Of a stretch of 64,000 nucleotides of DNA, positions 58,717-64,000 are shown one piece after another. A program made the translations under genes and the position numbers. The DNA is from Turnera subulata (taxonomy: Eukaryota; Streptophyta; Magnoliopsida; Malpighiales; Passifloraceae), in assembly GCA_028386065.3 (NCBI GenBank), contig JAKUCV010001313.1, positions 62,001 through 126,000 on the forward strand. The letters run 5' to 3'. Below the pieces are notes generated by a model, which worked only from the letters and a program-made list of their open reading frames with translations, was not told the origin of the DNA and searched no databases. The stretch's first letter is position 1. The number at the start of each line of letters is the position of its first letter.

Positions 58717-61700
58717 CTAAGGTACGGTTTCATGTGCAATGTCTTTTGAAGGATTGAAATCAAAGCAGCGGTAGTGGTTTGCATGTGTAGTGTCTTGCTT
58801 TTGGAGCGTCGTACGCGTTGAGAGGGGGGAGGAGGGATGATAAGAATACCATCTTGCCCAAAAGAGATAGTTGAGGAAGTTAAGGAAGCTGAGGGCTGCC
58901 AGCAACCAGTAGAAGAGGTCAAGTCTGTCCTTGTTGAGATCATTATTACTGAGCCAACCAGCTTTGTTGTTGTCGGATGAGGTGATCTTGTTGACCAAAG
59001 ACACCAGCAAAGAGCTCAGATAGAACCCAAAGGAATAGGAGCAGTAGGTGATGGCTGTCAAGAACGCCTGCATCCCTCTCAGGGACTGCTTGTAAAAGAA
59101 CTCGATGAGACCAACTGCGGTGAGCATTTCGGATAATCCGAAGATTAAGAACTGGGGTGTGATCCAGAAGATGGAGAGTATTGTGGTGTTGGAAGGATCC
59201 AAGGCCGCATCCCTCCTCTTCTTCTCCATCAGAGCAGCAGATACCATGGAAAAGGTGGCCAAGAACAGCCCCGCGCCTATCCTCTGCAAAGGAGATATTC
59301 CGGACTCATGACCAGTGATCCTCCTCGCAAAAGGGACGAAGAAAGTGTCGTAGAGGGGGACAATGACGATGAGCATTATGTAAGGGATGGACTGGAGTGA
59401 AGCAGGAGGGATGTGGAAAGATCTTGCGAGCCGGGTGTTCATGGCACTCCCTTGTTGGACTGAGAATGTTTGGAGCTGAGCCAATATGGTGTTGAATATG
59501 ATAGTGCACGCGAATATTGGAAGTACAGATATCAATATCTTCACTTGCTCCACTTGTGTCACACTGCACAATCTCCACGGGCTTTCATCCTTTGAATTAC
59601 CACCGGTACCCTCTTCAATCTTAATGCAGGCCTTATCCAGGAACCTGAAGTTAAATTAATTTTCTTAATTTATCCCATGATATAATATATATATGAGTAT
59701 ACTCTCGTGAATATGGCTAGCTGGCTATCTATATAATTAATTATACGACCAAAACAGATTATATATGTACATCTTAATTACTCTAATTGTTGGAGTACGT
59801 GTGGTTAATTACCTGAATCTTGGGGTATGAACTAGATGGCCAGAATCAGAAGAGATGGGAACAATATTGTTATTATTTGGCTGCTGGTTTCTATGGCTTC
59901 CATGTAGCATTTCTGGGTTAGATGGACAAATTTGATCACGCTTCAGTATTGCCGCCACAAAAACCTGAAAAATATATGTATATGAGGAAACATTTTTAGG
60001 ACAATTGTATAATTATTAAATAACAGGAAATATTAATTAACTAATTAATGGGCAAGAGAAGAGATTTCTTAATCAAACCGAGTCAGCAGAAGTTTCTCAT
60101 TTATATATTCATGCCTAGAAGACCTTTTGATATAATTTTTTTTATTTTAATAAAGACCCGCATACATAATCAACGCGAGGCAAATAGTTTAAATTAATTG
60201 GCCCACTATTTTTGACTTCCAGCATTGACCAAAAACAAAAAGGTAACATTAAACAATACATTTCCTTTAGGTCACAAGCCCAAAGATTCCGAACAAATTA
60301 GTAAGAGAATAAGGTGACAGGATATAGTAGAATTTTGTTTTTTTTTTTTTAAGGATAGGATAGAGAATATATATAGATTGTAGGCAGATGCAAAGGGAAC
60401 AATATTAATATTGATTAGTGCGTATCCTATCCAAGGGATTAAAAAAAAAGAAAGAAAGAATAGAGATTATTAATTAAAGATGGGTTACTTGAGCGATTGG
60501 AGTGAAGATGGTGCCCCGGGGGGGTTTATTTCTGTAGTAAAGAGTGCCAGAAACCAAGCTGATTAAGCCCATTGCCATGGCAGCGGCGGAGACACCGAAG
60601 CCGACATCCATGCCGGAATGTGTCTGAACCCAGACGAGGAGGGTTAGGGCAACAAGCTCCCCCAAGGAGAAAGCGAAGTAGGCGGCATTGAAGTAGGTGG
60701 AGAGGTGCTTGGACTGTTTGGGGTTGGTTGGATTGAACTGATCCCCACCATGGGCGATCATGTTGGGCTTAACGCATCCGCTCCCGAGAGCCACCAGATA
60801 GAGGGCCACAAAGAATATGAAGGCCTTGAACCCTTTTGCTTCCACACATGATGATGAGTACCCAGCAGCAGCTGTACTACCACTCATCCCCATGTTGATG
60901 TTGCAATATTGTGGTGGCTTTAGTTGTGGAAGATGAGCTTGCACCGATAGCAATATGAAACCCTACATACAAAATTAATATTAATATTAATACGTACCTA
61001 CTTAAGCACATGTAATTCAACGTATATTTTTATACATGCAAATTAATTAATGTATACTCCCCGCCCGGCCACATATCCATATTATACATATTGTTGATTA
61101 ATTTAAGCGAGAATCCTCCTCTCACACAAAACCTACGACGTTGCTTTCTTTTCTTTTCTTTTTTGGGTTTTTGGCGTTTGTGTTTTAATAATTTAATTAC
61201 AGTGTAATATAGAAATTTTTGTGCTTATCATTGGACTATATATCTAGGACTACATCATGTATATATATAAAGTAAGGGACACAGAAAGATAGCTAGAAAA
61301 GGAAAGAAAAGAAGAGAAAAACTAAAGAAGGTATAGTAAGTACGTAGTAGACCACATATAATGAATGAATGAATGGAATGAATAGAATGTTGGGGAGCCA
61401 TGTGTGTGTGGGGTGTGGGGTGTGGGTTACTTACAGAAAGTTCAACAAAGCCAAAGATGAGGATGGTCCAAAAGCAACCAAGATAAGAGTCGGAGAGGAA
61501 GCCACCAAAGAGGGCGAGGATGAAGACAGTCCCAACGAAGTTTGTCACTATGTTTGCAGAGGTTGACAGGGAGAAGTGCATCTCGTTTATCAAATACGTT
61601 ATTAGATTGTTCCCCACCGCTGCTATCCCCATTATCTCAAACGCCTGCAGCCCTGCACCCACCCCCACCCCAGTAATTCATTAATTATACGTACTACCAA

Positions 61701-61824
61701 ATAAAAAAAAAACAAAACAAAAAGAAATTAAAAACATGGCCTGCATATATAATTAAGAGAATAACAGCGAACCCAGATCAAAGTGAGAGAGGGAGAGAAT
61801 TAATTAGGACAAGGGGATGGAAGA

Positions 61825-61868
<44 letters not shown>

Positions 61869-62093
61869 GTACTACTTACCAAGAACGAACGAGGCAGCTC
61901 TCATCCCTCCATGTTTATTGGGGTCAGAGGGTCTGCCTCTCCAGTCAAGTGTAGTGGGGGACGTGGTACTGCTGCTGCTCTGCTCTCCCTCCCCATGATG
62001 ACCAGTACATGACTTAATGCCATCCTCATGATCTCCCAGCTGCACCTGCAGCTTCTTGTTCTCATATTGCCCTCTTGCCTCTATATCCTCCAT
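58717..62093 (-). CDS. NPF4-type (NRT1/PTR family) membrane transporter
   Basis: NPF proteins are 12-helix MFS/POT carriers of nitrate, peptides or hormones; NPF4 members include abscisic-acid transporters and the nitrate transceptor candidate NRT1.13. Exons, in transcription order: 62093-61880, 61652-61435, 60962-60489, 59964-59813, 59644-58717. They give 661 residues. The soluble N-terminus ends in LDWRGRP, then hydrophobic helices with NPF4 blocks: MRAASFVLGLQAFEIMG, VTNFVGTVFILALFGGFLSD, ALGSGCVKPNMIAHGGDQF, ETVP-terminated tail. Closest recalled relatives are Arabidopsis NPF4.3/NPF4.4. The TM1 ExxE[K/R] motif reads QAFEI, and the loop between TM10 and TM11 reads KQSLRGMQ where most NPFs have a proline. 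The start at 62093 (MEDIEARG) is the first ATG; upstream codons in frame have none. Confidence 0.93.
61827..61864. repeat. (AT)n microsatellite in NPF intron 1
   Basis: About 19 AT units lie just downstream of the intron 1 donor, which is at 61878-61879 on the plus strand. Confidence 0.95.
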
Positions 62094-62350
62094 ATATAAT
62101 TTTGTGTGTATATATCTAGCTACCAAGTACTACTAAAGTACTAATTACTAGCTAGCTAGCTAGCTAGAGATGATCAGTTGTTATATATCTTCTCCCACAC
62201 AGATGGAATGAAGGAATATATATAGTACTACTAGTTTGTGTTTGTGATATATGTTTGGTCTGTCCTCTCCCTCTCTGCTCCCTAGCTAGCTGAGGCAGCA
62301 ATTAATTGAGTATGGATTTTGTGTTGTCCCTTCCCTCCCTCCCTTAATTC

Positions 62351-62360
62351 ATTTATATAG
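62351..62360 (-). promoter_or_regulatory. TATA-box candidate for the NPF gene
   Basis: The minus strand reads CTATATAAAT here, about 260 bases before the NPF ATG. It is the best TATA match in an AT-rich region, so chance occurrence is quite possible. Confidence 0.35.
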
Positions 62361-63082
62361 TATGCCTCCAAATGCCTGTCTGTTAGAGCTTCCTACATAC
62401 AGATACTAGTAGTACTACACTAACATTTCACATACCCACACGCCTTCTCTCAACGTGGATCACACCCCCACCATATAAAATTAATGCGTCTTATTTCCTC
62501 GCTCCTATCTAGCTACCATATATTATAATTATATACATCATGTCTCTCTTTCTTCTTTTTTTTTTAATATTATTCTTATTCATGGTTAAGAGTTGACAAA
62601 ATGGAATACCCTTTTTTGCCACCTTTTTCCAATGCGGTCCCCTCTTTATGTATTTAACCATATATATCCTCTCTTTTTTTTAAGCAATATCTCATTAATT
62701 TTACACCTTAATATAATATATTATCTCTAATTAACTCTTAATTAATTAGTGATCTCTTTTCTTTCCTCATGAATTTTGGCTGCCTTTAGGTCTTTCCTTT
62801 CTTGTTGTCACATATATCTATATGCCGTTAGACTTAGATCAATATGTGAACAATAGTATTCTGTATATTACATATACACATAAATCATATATGAGCTAGC
62901 TAGGTAGCTTTATTTCCAATCGCAGACAGTTACAGCGGGAATATGCATGATGACAAAGGATTACATTACATATGAAAGGTAAGGTCTGTATTTTTGGTTT
63001 TTTTCTTTGGAGGAACCGCGAAACCACACGCACCCACCATTGTCCCGATCATATATACCAAATGCAGCCAAACCTAAAATGT

Positions 63083-63084
<2 letters not shown>

Positions 63085-63140
<56 letters not shown>
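63085..63140. repeat. (AT)28 microsatellite
   Basis: An uninterrupted AT dinucleotide run of 56 bases, about 1 kb upstream of the NPF start. It can form a cruciform and is probably variable in length. Confidence 0.97.
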
Positions 63141-63142
<2 letters not shown>

Positions 63143-63786
63143 CTATACCCTCTCTTCTTCTTCTTTTTTTTCCCGGTGAAAAGATGATAACGCTTGAGGG
63201 CTGCTTATTGTTGCTGCAATGTTTTAATGTGTTGAGGAAAAGAAGCAGAGAAACCAAAGTCAAAAGGTTGTCGGCATGGAGCAGAAAACAAAGAGAGGAA
63301 GAAATGGTTAATAATTCCAGTTTTTATAGGCTTTCATTGGCTTAATGATCACTTCTCTCTTAATTGGCTTATGTGTCCTCCAATTAAACAAAAACCTAGG
63401 CATCATAGACTAAAATGCCATGATGTATGGCTGTTAAAATTAAAAGGATGGATCGAGAAGGGGAGAGAAGCACACTTTATGGAGCACTAGTAAGTAGTAG
63501 TAGTCGTAACATTTAGATTTTAGGTGCATGCACAGTTTTGCAACATGTGCATGATGATGGTAGTGGAGCAAATAATGTCAGTACTGACTTAATTATTATT
63601 ATGAGACGTACTTATCAAATTCAACCAAGACATTAGTAGTAGTAAGTAGGTACTAGTCTCCTGTAATATATACATACATCGCTCTCCTGATTTGAACATT
63701 ATAAATTAGTTGGTGGGCAGCAAGCAGTGGCTTGTCGGTTAGAAAAGTCAATAAGTTGAAGTTCAAGCCAACCTAATTAATTAAAA

Positions 63787-63789
<3 letters not shown>

Positions 63790-63827
<38 letters not shown>
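63790..63827. repeat. (AT)19 microsatellite
   Basis: An uninterrupted AT dinucleotide run of 38 bases. Confidence 0.95.
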
Positions 63828-63830
<3 letters not shown>

Positions 63831-64000
63831 GCTTCTTTTTTCATTTTCTTTTCAGGTACACAGGAAGAGGTTTCGAGGAGAAAGCGGGAGACAAGTAGGT
63901 GACAATGCATTTGAATCAAACGTGGATCCCATACCAAAAACATCCCACACATTAATATTCTTTTCTACCATTATATTTTCGATCCTATTCCTAGGTATGT

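Larger units (their letters stand above)
62094..64000. other. Upstream region of the NPF gene
   Basis: AT-rich, with no coding exon found on either strand. It holds two long (AT)n arrays and a TATA candidate, listed separately. The ORF-like stretches around 63000-63345 are read through the (AT)n array and are not genes. Confidence 0.55.

Noticed and set aside
63007..63345. Open frames on both strands through 63085-63140, giving YIYIYI-type peptides
   Set aside because: They are only read-through of the (AT)n array; no family similarity or codon bias.

Overview
This window looks like nuclear chromosomal DNA from a flowering plant, most likely a eudicot. It holds intron-rich genes with GT/AG (and some GC/AG) borders, AT-rich spacers full of (AT)n and poly(A/T) tracts, plant-only gene families (methionine S-methyltransferase, ZF-HD homeodomain, ROOT UVB SENSITIVE/DUF647, NPF transporters), and plant-type LINE and Ty3-like retroelements. 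I cannot name the species. No bacterial-type operon, CRISPR array, rRNA gene or convincing tRNA gene is visible.

Layout, left to right. (1) 98-5012 (+): the 3' eight exons of methionine S-methyltransferase (MMT); the 5' part lies outside the window. (2) 5993-14151 (+): a complete 15-exon SART3/Prp24-type U6 snRNP recycling factor whose intron 13 carries a young antisense LTR retrotransposon (10549-12796) with a 5-bp target duplication. (3) 14152-21410: about 7 kb of gene-empty AT-rich DNA. (4) 21411-22430 (+): an intronless zinc-finger homeodomain (ZHD) transcription factor. (5) 24562-27638 (-): a 13-exon RUS/DUF647 protein. (6) 32072-36565 (+): a 15-exon organellar CLPX AAA+ unfoldase. (7) 37370-43383 (-): a nearly full-length L1-type LINE with a 12-bp target duplication. 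(8) 44005-52287 (+): a complete 28-exon CAND1. (9) 53595-57159 (+): the 8-exon Tudor protein SPF30. (10) 58717-62093 (-): a 5-exon NPF4-type (NRT1/PTR) transporter.

Most exon borders were set by keeping the reading frame open across introns and by recalled similarity to the plant families. All eight models give a continuous frame (MMT only for its visible part). Four of the roughly 85 introns need a GC donor, more than the roughly 1% usual in plants. The genes are unrelated housekeeping and regulatory loci, not a pathway cluster: two act in splicing (SART3, SPF30), two in protein turnover (CLPX, CAND1), and the rest in sulfur metabolism, transcription, plastid/UV-B-linked development and membrane transport. 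I found no undescribed multi-gene system. The most interesting items are the two young retroelements, the GC-AG introns, and an NPF protein lacking two signature transport residues.
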